From assembly GCA_028696375.1 (NCBI GenBank), contig JAQVHD010000013.1, positions 1 to 13,626 of the forward strand: 13,626 nucleotides of DNA, in the 5' to 3' direction. Positions 6,587-12,823 of this stretch are shown in pieces. Origin of the DNA: Minisyncoccota bacterium (lineage in GTDB: Bacteria > Patescibacteriota > Minisyncoccia > UBA6257 > JAAZHW01). Position 1 is the stretch's first letter. Each line of letters begins with the position of its first letter. The translations under genes were made by a program, and so were the position numbers. The notes under the pieces are model-generated. The model searched no databases. It was given only the letters and a program-made list of their open reading frames with translations, and was not told where the DNA came from.

Positions 6587-6618
6587 AAAGCCAGCCCCTT
6601 CGGGGCTGGCTTTTTTTT
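6587..6618 (+). terminator. Rho-independent terminator after the acidic protein gene
   Basis: The 9-bp GC-rich stem GCCAGCCCC (6590-6598) with GGGGCTGGC (6602-6610) has a TTC loop, three flanking A:T pairs, and eight T's at 6611-6618. It is the clearest terminator in the window and isolates the acidic gene from the PBP gene. Confidence 0.95.
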
Positions 6619-6648
6619 GAAAAAAGTTTATTATAAAAAGTAATATCA

Positions 6649-9144
6649 ATGGTTAAACGAATAACGGAATCCAGTAATATTTCCAAGAAAAAAAATCATC
6701 ATCAAAGAAACACCCGAAAAGCATTGTTAATCGGCGTTATTTTTTTATTTATCGCCGTTATTTTAGCAGGCGGCGGGTATATCACCTATCTTTATTACAC
6801 TCTTCCTGATCCCAGCAACATTGGTGAAACAATGATCAATCAATCCACCAAGATTTATGACCGAACAGGTGAGGTTTTACTTTACGAAATTCATGGCGAA
6901 GAAAAAAGAACAGTCATTGCTTTAAGTGACATCCCGCAACATATGCAAAAGGCTACTTTAGCCATTGAAGATGCAGAATTTTATCAGCATCCAGCCTTTA
7001 ATTGGAGATCGCTAGTCAGGGCGGTATTTATTAATTTAAAGGAAGGCCGATTTGCTCAAGGCGGATCAACCATTACCCAACAAGTTGTTAAAAATGTTTA
7101 CCTCACTCCTGAAAAAACTATCCAAAGAAAAATTAAAGAAATTCTTTTAGCCTTGAAATTAGAAGAGCACTACACCAAAGATCAAATATTAGAAATGTAT
7201 CTTAATCAAATCCCCTATGGATCTAACGCTTATGGAATTGAAGCGGCTGCCCAAACTTTTTTTAACAAAAGCGCTAGAGATTTAACGCTTGGCGAATCAG
7301 CTATTCTCGCTGCCCTGCCTCAAGCACCCAGTTATTATTCTCCTTATGGGAATAATCAAAAAGAGCTTTTTGATCGGCAAAAATTAGTTTTAAAGCGAAT
7401 GCTCGATTTAGGTTTTATCACGCAAGAAGAATACGATGCGGCTTTAGCAGAAAAAATCAAATTCGCTTATCGCATCGAAAAAATCAATGCCCCTCATTTT
7501 GTAATGTTTATAAAACAATACTTGGAAAATAAGTATGGAGCAGATTATGTAGAAAATGCTGGTTTAAAAGTCATCACAACCTTAGACTGGGATTTACAAC
7601 AAATTGCAGAAAAAACAGTTTATGAAGGCGCCAAAAGAAATGAAGAGCTTTATAAAGGAAAGAATGCGGCTTTGGTTGCCCAAGATCCCAAAACCGGTCA
7701 AATTCTAGCAATGGTGGGTTCGCGCGATTATTTCGATACTGATGTTGATGGCAATTTTAATGTTATCACCGGCCATCGCCAACCGGGCTCCTCCTTTAAA
7801 CCCTTTGCCTATCTCACCGGCTTTGAAAAGGGATTAACTCCTGAAACAGTGGTTTTTGATTTAAAAACCGAGTTTAATCCTAATTGTCCAGCTACTGCCG
7901 ATGGCAATAAAGATCGTTACGGTCTTGATTGTTACCATCCGCAAAATTTTGATTTAAATTTCCGCGGTCCTGTTGATTTAAGACATGCCTTAGCTCAATC
8001 TATTAATGTGCCGGCAGTTAAGGTGCTTTATCTCGCCGGTATTAAAGATACGATTGCTACCGCACAGACAATGGGTATTACTACCCTAACTGATATAAAC
8101 CGCTATGGGCTATCCCTGGTATTAGGCGGCGGAGATGTGAAACCCTTAGACTTTGCCGAGGCTTATTCGGTTTTTGCTCAGGATGGCGTCAAACATCAAC
8201 AAGCAGCTATTCTAAAGGTGGAAGATGCCAAAGGAACAGTTCTAGAAGAATATGAAGATGTAAGCGAACAAGTTATTGATCCTCAGTATATTAGACTGGT
8301 TAATAGCATCCTCTCCGACAAAGAAGCGCGGATTGGATTATTCAGTCCTGGTAATCAATTAGAAATTCCGGGTTATGAAGTGGCTGCTAAAACAGGTACG
8401 ACTCAGGATTATCGGGATGCGTGGACAGTTGGTTATACCCCTTCATTGGTTACTGTTGTTTGGGCGGGTAATAATGATTTTTCCCCAATGCAAAAAGGTG
8501 GCGGAAGTATTTTAGCTGCAGTTCCTATCTGGCACAATTTTATGATCGAAGCTCTCAAAAAATATCAACCAGAATCCTTTCCTCAGCCAGCACCAACGAA
8601 TCCAAATAAACCTGTTCTGCGCGGAGAATACATTGTTAATTTGAAAATCGGCGATACGCTTTATCCTCAAATTCACAATATCCTCTTTTGGGTTGATAAA
8701 AATGATATCCTGGGGCCATCGCCATTAAACTTTAATGATCCTCAAGCTAACAACTGGGAGTTTCCTATTACTCAGTGGATTCAAAATAATTTACCCAATC
8801 CCCAGCAATACAATATCGCCATTCCTTATAATTATGCTGAAATTCCGGTAGCAACTCCTCAACAAAATCTTTCAGTGGAATTGATTAATCCCCAAAACGG
8901 AGATTATATTACCGGTGGCTTTGTTTATGTTGTATTAAATATTCAAGCCGCTAATCAAATTAAATCTCTCCAGGTTTATTTTAATGATAATCTCGTAAGA
9001 GAAGATGTCGCTGGAAATGGCATTTATCAATTCCAATTTTTACCTTCTCAAATTGAAGATCAAAATCAATTAAAGGTAAGCATTTGCGATGTGATAAATA
9101 GTTGTGTTGAAAAAAGCGTTGTTGTTTTTAAACAACAGCCTTAA
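6649..9144 (+). CDS. Bifunctional class A penicillin-binding protein (PBP1A-type)
   Basis: Polymerises lipid II into glycan strands and cross-links peptides, outside the cytoplasmic membrane. The 831 residues have a basic N-terminus, one membrane anchor (about 25-49), and a GT51 transglycosylase with EDAEFYQHPAF (catalytic E107), GGSTITQQVVKN (138-149) and LEMYLNQIPYGSNAYG (E182). The transpeptidase domain follows with SxxK at S381-SFK384 (QPGSSFKPF), SxN at S451-I-N453 and KTG at 581-583. The last 90 residues (from about 742, SVELINPQNGDYITGG) look like an Ig-like beta-sandwich, an extra module of Gram-positive-type or CPR PBPs. All catalytic motifs are intact. The gene follows a terminator and has no Shine-Dalgarno; TATAAA (6632-6637), 11 bases before the ATG, may be its -10 box. 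Its stop touches the convergent DUF721-like gene. Confidence 0.95.
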   Translation: MVKRITESSNISKKKNHHQRNTRKALLIGVIFLFIAVILAGGGYITYLYYTLPDPSNIGETMINQSTKIYDRTGEVLLYEIHGEEKRTVIALSDIPQHMQKATLAIEDAEFYQHPAFNWRSLVRAVFINLKEGRFAQGGSTITQQVVKNVYLTPEKTIQRKIKEILLALKLEEHYTKDQILEMYLNQIPYGSNAYGIEAAAQTFFNKSARDLTLGESAILAALPQAPSYYSPYGNNQKELFDRQKLVLKRMLDLGFITQEEYDAALAEKIKFAYRIEKINAPHFVMFIKQYLENKYGADYVENAGLKVITTLDWDLQQIAEKTVYEGAKRNEELYKGKNAALVAQDPKTGQILAMVGSRDYFDTDVDGNFNVITGHRQPGSSFKPFAYLTGFEKGLTPETVVFDLKTEFNPNCPATADGNKDRYGLDCYHPQNFDLNFRGPVDLRHALAQSINVPAVKVLYLAGIKDTIATAQTMGITTLTDINRYGLSLVLGGGDVKPLDFAEAYSVFAQDGVKHQQAAILKVEDAKGTVLEEYEDVSEQVIDPQYIRLVNSILSDKEARIGLFSPGNQLEIPGYEVAAKTGTTQDYRDAWTVGYTPSLVTVVWAGNNDFSPMQKGGGSILAAVPIWHNFMIEALKKYQPESFPQPAPTNPNKPVLRGEYIVNLKIGDTLYPQIHNILFWVDKNDILGPSPLNFNDPQANNWEFPITQWIQNNLPNPQQYNIAIPYNYAEIPVATPQQNLSVELINPQNGDYITGGFVYVVLNIQAANQIKSLQVYFNDNLVREDVAGNGIYQFQFLPSQIEDQNQLKVSICDVINSCVEKSVVVFKQQP

Positions 9145-9420
9145 TTAAAAAATAATTCTAATTTTATTAACCTTGAATCCTTTTTGAGCTAAAAAAAATT
9201 TTAGTTCCTCTTCAAAAAACTTTAGTTCATTGGCTTCGAGTGCATTTTGGGTTTTAATCGTTAGGTTGCGGTTAAAAAAATTGATTTCTTCAACATTTAC
9301 TTGAGGAAGATTTTCCTTTAAAAATTCACTGGTGTAATTAACTACCGACATTTCATTTATTTTTTGTCGAATGCCCAGCTGATTTAATTTTTTATTAATA
9401 ATTTTTTTTATATCGTCCAT
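9145..9420 (-). CDS. Small DUF721/DciA-like protein
   Basis: A 91-residue protein whose pattern fits a minimal DUF721 (DciA-like) domain: an amphipathic N-terminal helix (IKKIINKKLNQLG, 4-16), a middle helix where DUF721 proteins have W-x-x-[IV]-[VG] (here VVNYTSEFLKE, 26-36), strand NRNLTIKTQNALEANELKF (50-68) and a final strand VNKIRIIF (84-91). DciA proteins interact with replicative helicase; the role here is unproven because the match is one of pattern and the usual tryptophan is missing. ATG 9420 is 2 bases after the archease stop and is preferred to TTG 9426. It is the last gene of the ruvA operon, and its stop abuts the end of the PBP gene with no terminator between. Confidence 0.6.
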   Translation of the reverse strand: MDDIKKIINKKLNQLGIRQKINEMSVVNYTSEFLKENLPQVNVEEINFFNRNLTIKTQNALEANELKFFEEELKFFLAQKGFKVNKIRIIF

Positions 9421-9422
9421 AA

Positions 9423-9848
9423 TCAAATATCAAAAATTACCAACGCCTCCCAATGATCCGGCATTTTTTGTTCTACATAAGCCTCATGATAAGTAACAGC
9501 CTTGATATCCTCCCCGAAACTTTCGACTAAGCGGCCTGTTATTTTGCCCTTGATCGAAGTGGGAGTTAATTCATCAATTTTTAAATGGTCAAAAATGGCT
9601 TTATAAATGCTAGAAAAATATAAAACCTCAGAAAGAAAATCAATTAATAAGGCGGTTGAGTCTAACGAAGTGACTTCGATTTTCTCATGGATTTCTTGAC
9701 TGTTTTTTAATGTTTGAGGTTTGAGAATTTGAGCCATTCCTAGCAAGGCATTTTGAAAAATCTCTTCAAATGAAGAGCCAAAAATCATCAGCCGGACATC
9801 AGCTGTATGGGGTAAAATTTTAAATTTTGGCTTTTGTTGCTGAATCAT
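9423..9848 (-). CDS. Archease
   Basis: Archease is the cofactor that helps the RNA ligase RtcB become guanylylated. From ATG 9848 the protein has 141 residues, the normal family length. Seen: the opening FKILPHTADVRLMIFGSSFEE (9-29) with H14 and D17, ALLIDFLSEVLYFSS (66-80), IKAVTYHEAYVE (115-126) and the C-terminal VIFDI, all typical. The acidic residues D17, D140 and neighbours are those that bind metal in the family. A GTG at 9878 would lengthen the overlap with the MurE-like gene from 29 to 59 bases and is less likely. rtcB is not in the window, so an RNA repair or splicing function is inferred from the family only. The stop is TGA, evidence that TGA is not a sense codon here. Confidence 0.9.
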   Translation of the reverse strand: MIQQQKPKFKILPHTADVRLMIFGSSFEEIFQNALLGMAQILKPQTLKNSQEIHEKIEVTSLDSTALLIDFLSEVLYFSSIYKAIFDHLKIDELTPTSIKGKITGRLVESFGEDIKAVTYHEAYVEQKMPDHWEALVIFDI

Positions 9849-11208
9849 TTTGATGCAAAATCTTTTTGAGCTCTTCACGCGTTACCACACGATCATCCCA
9901 CGGAATTTTTTTGTCGTCTTTAATAACCATCACATGTTCTGCTCCTTTTCCCGTAACAATAAGACAATCGCTGGGTTGACACAATTTGAGCGCTTCAGAA
10001 ATCGCTTGGCGTCTATCCTCAATAATTTGATATTCCTTATTTTTGTTTTTCACTCCTTCAGCAATATCTTTCATTATCTTTTTGGGATCTTCGTCGTATG
10101 GATCTTCATCCGTAATAATAATTTCATCACAATATTCCGCAGCCACCTCTCCCATTTTTGGCCTCTTCCACTTATCTCGGCCGCCACCTGTTGCGCTTAA
10201 AACGCAAATGAGACGAGATTTTGGTTGAGGCAAAAATTGACTTCTTAATGTTTCGTATACTGCTTTCAGCGAGTCCGGCGTATGGGCAAAATCAATAAAA
10301 ATTTTAAAATTCTGACCTTCTTTGATTTCTTCAAAGCGACCGGGGAGCCCATCAAATTTCATCATTGCGTCTCTAATTATTGGCAAAGGAACACAAAACC
10401 CGCTTGCTGCACTTAAAGCTGTTAACAAATTATAGAGATTAAATTTGCCTTTAAGTGGCGAGAAAAAATCTAGATCTGATAATTTAAAGCGAATTCCTTC
10501 AGCTGACAATTGATAGCTATCAGGCTTAAAAGTTTTATTTACGCCCTCAACGGATGATTTTTCGATCGCAAAACCGATTTTCTCATCTGCTTTATATTTC
10601 AAAAATCGCTCACTGTAATTATCATCTAAATTAACCACCATCTTCTTCTTAACAATGCAGTCCATTTTGCCTCTCTGATCGATAATGGGAATATTTTTCT
10701 TCGGCTGATCTAAGGCTGCAAATAATTTCTCTTTGGTGGCACAATACTTTTCTATCGAACCACCGTGAGCTTCTAAATGTTCTGGCTGAAGATTTAAAAA
10801 TACAGCCATATCAAAATTAATGAATTTATGACGGAATTGTTTAATACCTTCGGAAGTAACTTCCAAAATAACATAATAGCATTTTTGTTTTTTACAATCA
10901 GCCAAAAATTTTTGGATAACAAAACGGCCGGGCATTGTCATTTTAAGATCATTCGCCCAACTCTGTTTATCAATCTTAAAACGTAGCGAATTAATCATTG
11001 CTGTTTTCTTTCCATACGCCTCTAAAAAGGCGTTTAGTAATTCGGCAACAGTAGTCTTCCCTTTTGTTCCGGTAATTCCAATCACAATTAAATCTTTAGA
11101 TGGAAATCCATAATATAAAGCTGCTAGAAAAACGAGGCAGTAATGATACCAATTAATTACTGTCTGTGGCACTATTTTTTTAATAATTTTTTTGAGTTGA
11201 TTAAGCAT
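9820..11208 (-). CDS. MurE-like Mur ligase (UDP-MurNAc-tripeptide synthetase-like) without N-terminal domain
   Basis: ATP-dependent ligase of the Mur family, probably adding the third residue of the peptidoglycan stem peptide. In 462 residues: P-loop GITGTKGKTT (44-53), EVTSEG (116-121), NLQPEHLEAHGG (139-150), YCATKEKLF with K159 at the place of the carbamylated lysine, KFNLYN (255-260), GLPGRFE (287-293), DFAHTPDSL (306-314) and GGGRDKWKRPKMG (341-353). The usual DNPR specificity motif of DAP-adding MurE is replaced by TDEDPYDEDP (366-375), so the amino acid cannot be predicted. In ordinary MurE the P-loop sits near residue 110. Here only 43 residues precede it, including a hydrophobic stretch (19-35), so the N-terminal UDP-binding domain is missing or replaced. 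The gene begins 5 bases after the ruvA stop and overlaps archease by 29 bases. A GGAGGA (11228-11223) lies 14 bases before its ATG but encodes ruvA residues. Confidence 0.85.
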   Translation of the reverse strand: MLNQLKKIIKKIVPQTVINWYHYCLVFLAALYYGFPSKDLIVIGITGTKGKTTVAELLNAFLEAYGKKTAMINSLRFKIDKQSWANDLKMTMPGRFVIQKFLADCKKQKCYYVILEVTSEGIKQFRHKFINFDMAVFLNLQPEHLEAHGGSIEKYCATKEKLFAALDQPKKNIPIIDQRGKMDCIVKKKMVVNLDDNYSERFLKYKADEKIGFAIEKSSVEGVNKTFKPDSYQLSAEGIRFKLSDLDFFSPLKGKFNLYNLLTALSAASGFCVPLPIIRDAMMKFDGLPGRFEEIKEGQNFKIFIDFAHTPDSLKAVYETLRSQFLPQPKSRLICVLSATGGGRDKWKRPKMGEVAAEYCDEIIITDEDPYDEDPKKIMKDIAEGVKNKNKEYQIIEDRRQAISEALKLCQPSDCLIVTGKGAEHVMVIKDDKKIPWDDRVVTREELKKILHQNDSATKAKI

Positions 11209-11213
11209 GAAAC

Positions 11214-11789
11214 TTATTTCTTTCCTCCAAGCAATTTTAGTGCCGCTTTTAATCTTTCATTTAATGGTGACTGTTTGTTGGGCACCTGATTAATAATTTT
11301 TTTAATGTCGGATTTAGAATAACCCAAATCCAACAACGCATCCTCTAATTCTAAATCCGACTCCAATCCTTCAATGGCTCCCTCTTCTGTGCTAATTTTA
11401 GATTTTAATTCGAGGATAATGCGCTCTGCAGTTTTTCGGCCAATTCCTGGTGTTTTAGTTAAAACTTCTACCTTATTACTTAAAATAGCTGCTTTAAGAT
11501 TCTTGACCTCTCCCAACCCTAAAAGAGCTAAAGCTGATTTAGGGCCAACTCCAGCTACAGAATTAAGTAATTCAAAAAATTCTAATTCTTCCTGAGTTAA
11601 AAAACCATAAAGCTCCAAGGCGTTTTCTTTAACGTTTAAATAGACGAAAATGCGAATCTTTTCTTTTTGATCACCTATTTGAACAATAGTTTCGGGATGG
11701 ACAAAAATTCTAAAAGCAATATTCCCGCTTTTTAAAACGATAAACTTGGAACTCAGACGTACGACTTCACCATCAATAAAATACAACAT
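11214..11789 (-). CDS. ruvA: Holliday junction branch migration protein RuvA
   Basis: RuvA binds four-way DNA junctions and positions the RuvB motor in homologous recombination. The 191-residue protein has the three family domains: an N-terminal OB-fold (MLYFIDGEVVRL... to LYGFLTQEE, 1-68), two helix-hairpin-helix motifs (VAGVGPKSA 78-86 and TPGIGRKTA 113-121), and, after an acidic linker (134-148), the RuvB-binding domain III (149-191, ALLDLGYSKSDI). Length is normal. It is the first gene of a minus-strand operon with the MurE-like, archease and DUF721-like genes; ruvB and ruvC are not in the window. Its -10 box lies 8 bases before the ATG, so the mRNA is probably leaderless. Confidence 0.96.
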   Translation of the reverse strand: MLYFIDGEVVRLSSKFIVLKSGNIAFRIFVHPETIVQIGDQKEKIRIFVYLNVKENALELYGFLTQEELEFFELLNSVAGVGPKSALALLGLGEVKNLKAAILSNKVEVLTKTPGIGRKTAERIILELKSKISTEEGAIEGLESDLELEDALLDLGYSKSDIKKIINQVPNKQSPLNERLKAALKLLGGKK

Positions 11790-11797
11790 ACAAGATA

Positions 11798-11826
11798 ATT
11801 ATAATACAGCAAATTCAAAATTCCAA
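11798..11826 (-). promoter_or_regulatory. Promoter of the ruvA operon
   Basis: On the minus strand, TTGGAA (11826-11821), a 17-base spacer and a perfect TATAAT (11803-11798). The predicted start, about 11791, is only 2 bases from ATG 11789, implying a leaderless or nearly leaderless transcript. It diverges from the rpsT promoter in the same 131-base gap. Confidence 0.65.
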
Positions 11827-11862
11827 AGGCAAAAATAATAGGGATTTTCATTCATTAATCGT

Positions 11863-11890
11863 TTGACTTTCTCTTTTATTTTTGTAAAAT
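11863..11890 (+). promoter_or_regulatory. rpsT: Promoter of rpsT
   Basis: TTGACT (11863-11868), a 16-base spacer and TAAAAT (11885-11890). The start would be about 11897, leaving a leader of about 24 bases that has no Shine-Dalgarno. The -35 hexamer and spacing equal those of the promoter at 6278. Confidence 0.7.
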
Positions 11891-11920
11891 AAAAATATTC
11901 GCTAAATATTCTTTTAAACT

Positions 11921-12196
11921 ATGCCTGTAACGCAATCTGCAAAAAAAGCCCTAAGAAAATCAGAAAAACATTATAAAACCAATAAAGAATTGAAAAAGGT
12001 TTTGAGGTCGGAAATTAAAAAATTTCGAAAATTAGTGGCCGACCAAAAAGTAGAAGAAGCCAAAAAGCAGCTTTCTATTGTTTATAAAAAACTAGACAAA
12101 GCAGCAAAAACCAATCTGATTAAAAAGAACAAGGCTGCTCGATTAAAATCGCAACTCAGTAAGCAATTAAATGCTCTGCAAGGAAAAAACGCCTAA
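11921..12196 (+). CDS. rpsT: 30S ribosomal protein S20
   Basis: Primary-binding ribosomal protein of the small subunit, contacting 16S rRNA. The 91-residue basic helical protein opens with MPVTQSAKKALRKSEKHYKT and continues with lysine-rich helices (KELKKVLRSEIKKFRKLV; KAAKTNLIKKNKAARLKSQL), as is usual for S20, and has the normal length. It is transcribed alone from its own promoter, and its last codons form half of a terminator stem, so the stop codon lies in the terminator loop. No ribosome binding site is seen. The next gene starts 26 bases after the stop. Confidence 0.95.
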   Translation: MPVTQSAKKALRKSEKHYKTNKELKKVLRSEIKKFRKLVADQKVEEAKKQLSIVYKKLDKAAKTNLIKKNKAARLKSQLSKQLNALQGKNA

Positions 12197-12208
12197 AACG
12201 GCGTTTTT
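12185..12208 (+). terminator. Terminator overlapping the rpsT stop codon
   Basis: AAAAACGCC (12185-12193) pairs perfectly with GGCGTTTTT (12200-12208) around a 6-base loop that begins with the TAA stop of rpsT. The GC core is only 4 bp and the T run is five, so termination may be partial, which would allow read-through into the RNHCP gene 14 bases on. Confidence 0.75.
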
Positions 12209-12222
12209 AAATTGCTTCCTTT

Positions 12223-12534
12223 ATGGCTCTGCCAACAAAAAAATTTCAAAGAAAAAAGGAAAATTTCTTTTGCGCCAAATGCGGCACCAAAGTAGAGGGA
12301 GATGGCTATACGGATCATTGCCCTCACTGCCTGTGGTCGCGGCATGTTGATATCCAACCAGGAGATCGAAAATCTAACTGCCATGGGCTAATGAAGCCGA
12401 TTGACATCGAAATCAAAAATGGACAGTATATCATTCATTATCAATGTCAGAAATGCGGCTATCAATTTCAAGTCAAAGCTAAAAAAAATGATAATTTTGA
12501 AAAAATCCTAAAATTATCGAATCAACCTTTTTAA
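12223..12534 (+). CDS. RNHCP domain zinc-binding protein
   Basis: Small protein of the RNHCP family, whose function is unknown to me. In 103 residues it has FFCAKCGTKV (C17, C20), then TDHCPHCLWSRHVDIQPGDR (30-49; C33, C36) where the name-giving RNHCP is changed to TDHCP, then C53 and MKPIDIEI (57-64), and YQCQKCGYQF (C75, C78). The paired cysteines indicate at least one and probably two zinc sites of ribbon type. The basic N-terminus (KKFQRKK) and zinc ribbons would suit nucleic-acid or ribosome contact, which is a guess supported only by the position next to rpsT. No Shine-Dalgarno is seen; expression may depend on read-through of the rpsT terminator or on a TTAAAT (12207-12212) acting as a -10 box. 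Confidence 0.85.
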   Translation: MALPTKKFQRKKENFFCAKCGTKVEGDGYTDHCPHCLWSRHVDIQPGDRKSNCHGLMKPIDIEIKNGQYIIHYQCQKCGYQFQVKAKKNDNFEKILKLSNQPF

Positions 12535-12557
12535 AAAGCGCCGGAGCGCTTTTTAAA
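12530..12557. terminator. Bidirectional terminator overlapping the RNHCP stop codon
   Basis: A 12-bp stem, TTTAAAAAGCGC (12530-12541) with GCGCTTTTTAAA (12546-12557), closes a CGGA tetraloop. The left arm includes the TAA stop (12532-12534). Both strands carry five T's after the GC core, so it can end the plus-strand RNHCP transcript and also the minus-strand tRNA transcript 63 bases beyond tRNA-CAT. Confidence 0.8.
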
Positions 12558-12620
12558 TCATTTCCTAATGGCTTTTGCAAAATCTTTGGGCCTATTAATT
12601 ACCGCTAAATAATGGATCTG

Positions 12621-12692
12621 TGCCGATGGGTGGAATCGAACCACCGTCTGAGGGTTATGAATCCTCCGCTCTAACCATTGAGCTACATCGGC
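12621..12692 (-). tRNA. tRNA with CAT anticodon, elongator Met (or Ile2 with lysidine)
   Basis: The minus strand folds into a 72-base cloverleaf: acceptor GCCGATG/CATCGGC (7 perfect pairs), D-arm GCTC-AATGGTTA-GAGC with the usual GG, anticodon loop TTCATAA, and T-arm GGTGG-TTCGATT-CCACC with A73. CCA is not encoded (ACA follows). The last anticodon-stem pair is A31-C39, a mismatch. CAT anticodon means Met, or Ile if a TilS enzyme makes lysidine; sequence alone does not decide. It lies 25 bases downstream of the initiator-like tRNA and is surely in the same transcript. Confidence 0.93.
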
Positions 12693-12717
12693 GCCCAATC
12701 GGCACAGGGACACATTG

Positions 12718-12788
12718 TTGCGGGACCAGGATTTGCACCTGGGTCTCGAGGTTATGAGCCTCGCGAGATACTACTTCTCCATCCCGCT
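12718..12788 (-). tRNA. Initiator tRNA-fMet (CAT) with unusual D- and T-loops
   Basis: The minus strand folds into a 71-base cloverleaf: A1-GCGGGA acceptor with TCCCGC-A72 (A1-A72 unpaired, as initiators need), D-arm GAGA-AGTAGTA-TCTC with A11-T24 (a bacterial initiator trait), anticodon arm CGAGG-CTCATAA-CCTCG, T-arm CCAGG-TGCAAAT-CCTGG. The three pairs at 29-31/39-41 are AGG/CCT rather than the classical GGG/CCC. The D-loop has AG where GG (18-19) is expected, and position 55 is G instead of T. CCA is not encoded. It is the first gene of a two-tRNA minus-strand unit. Confidence 0.92.
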
Positions 12789-12795
12789 GCTTTCT

Positions 12796-12823
12796 ATTTT
12801 ATTAACTTTTCGATTTTTTGCAA
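12796..12823 (-). promoter_or_regulatory. Predicted promoter of the two-tRNA unit
   Basis: On the minus strand, TTGCAA (12823-12818), a 16-base spacer and TAAAAT (12801-12796). The start would fall at about 12789-12790, next to the first base of the initiator tRNA (12788), so little or no 5' leader would remain. Another AT-rich -10-like TATTAT lies further up at 12846-12841. Confidence 0.5.

Noticed and set aside
9423..9425. Recoded TGA (as in SR1/Gracilibacteria)
   Set aside because: TGA ends archease exactly at the normal C-terminus, the next gene starts 2 bases on, and no recognised gene is interrupted by in-frame TGA.
12568..12612. 14-codon plus-strand frame (MAFAKSLGLLITAK) after the RNHCP terminator
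   Set aside because: Too short, no ribosome binding site or promoter, and no recognised leader-peptide pattern.
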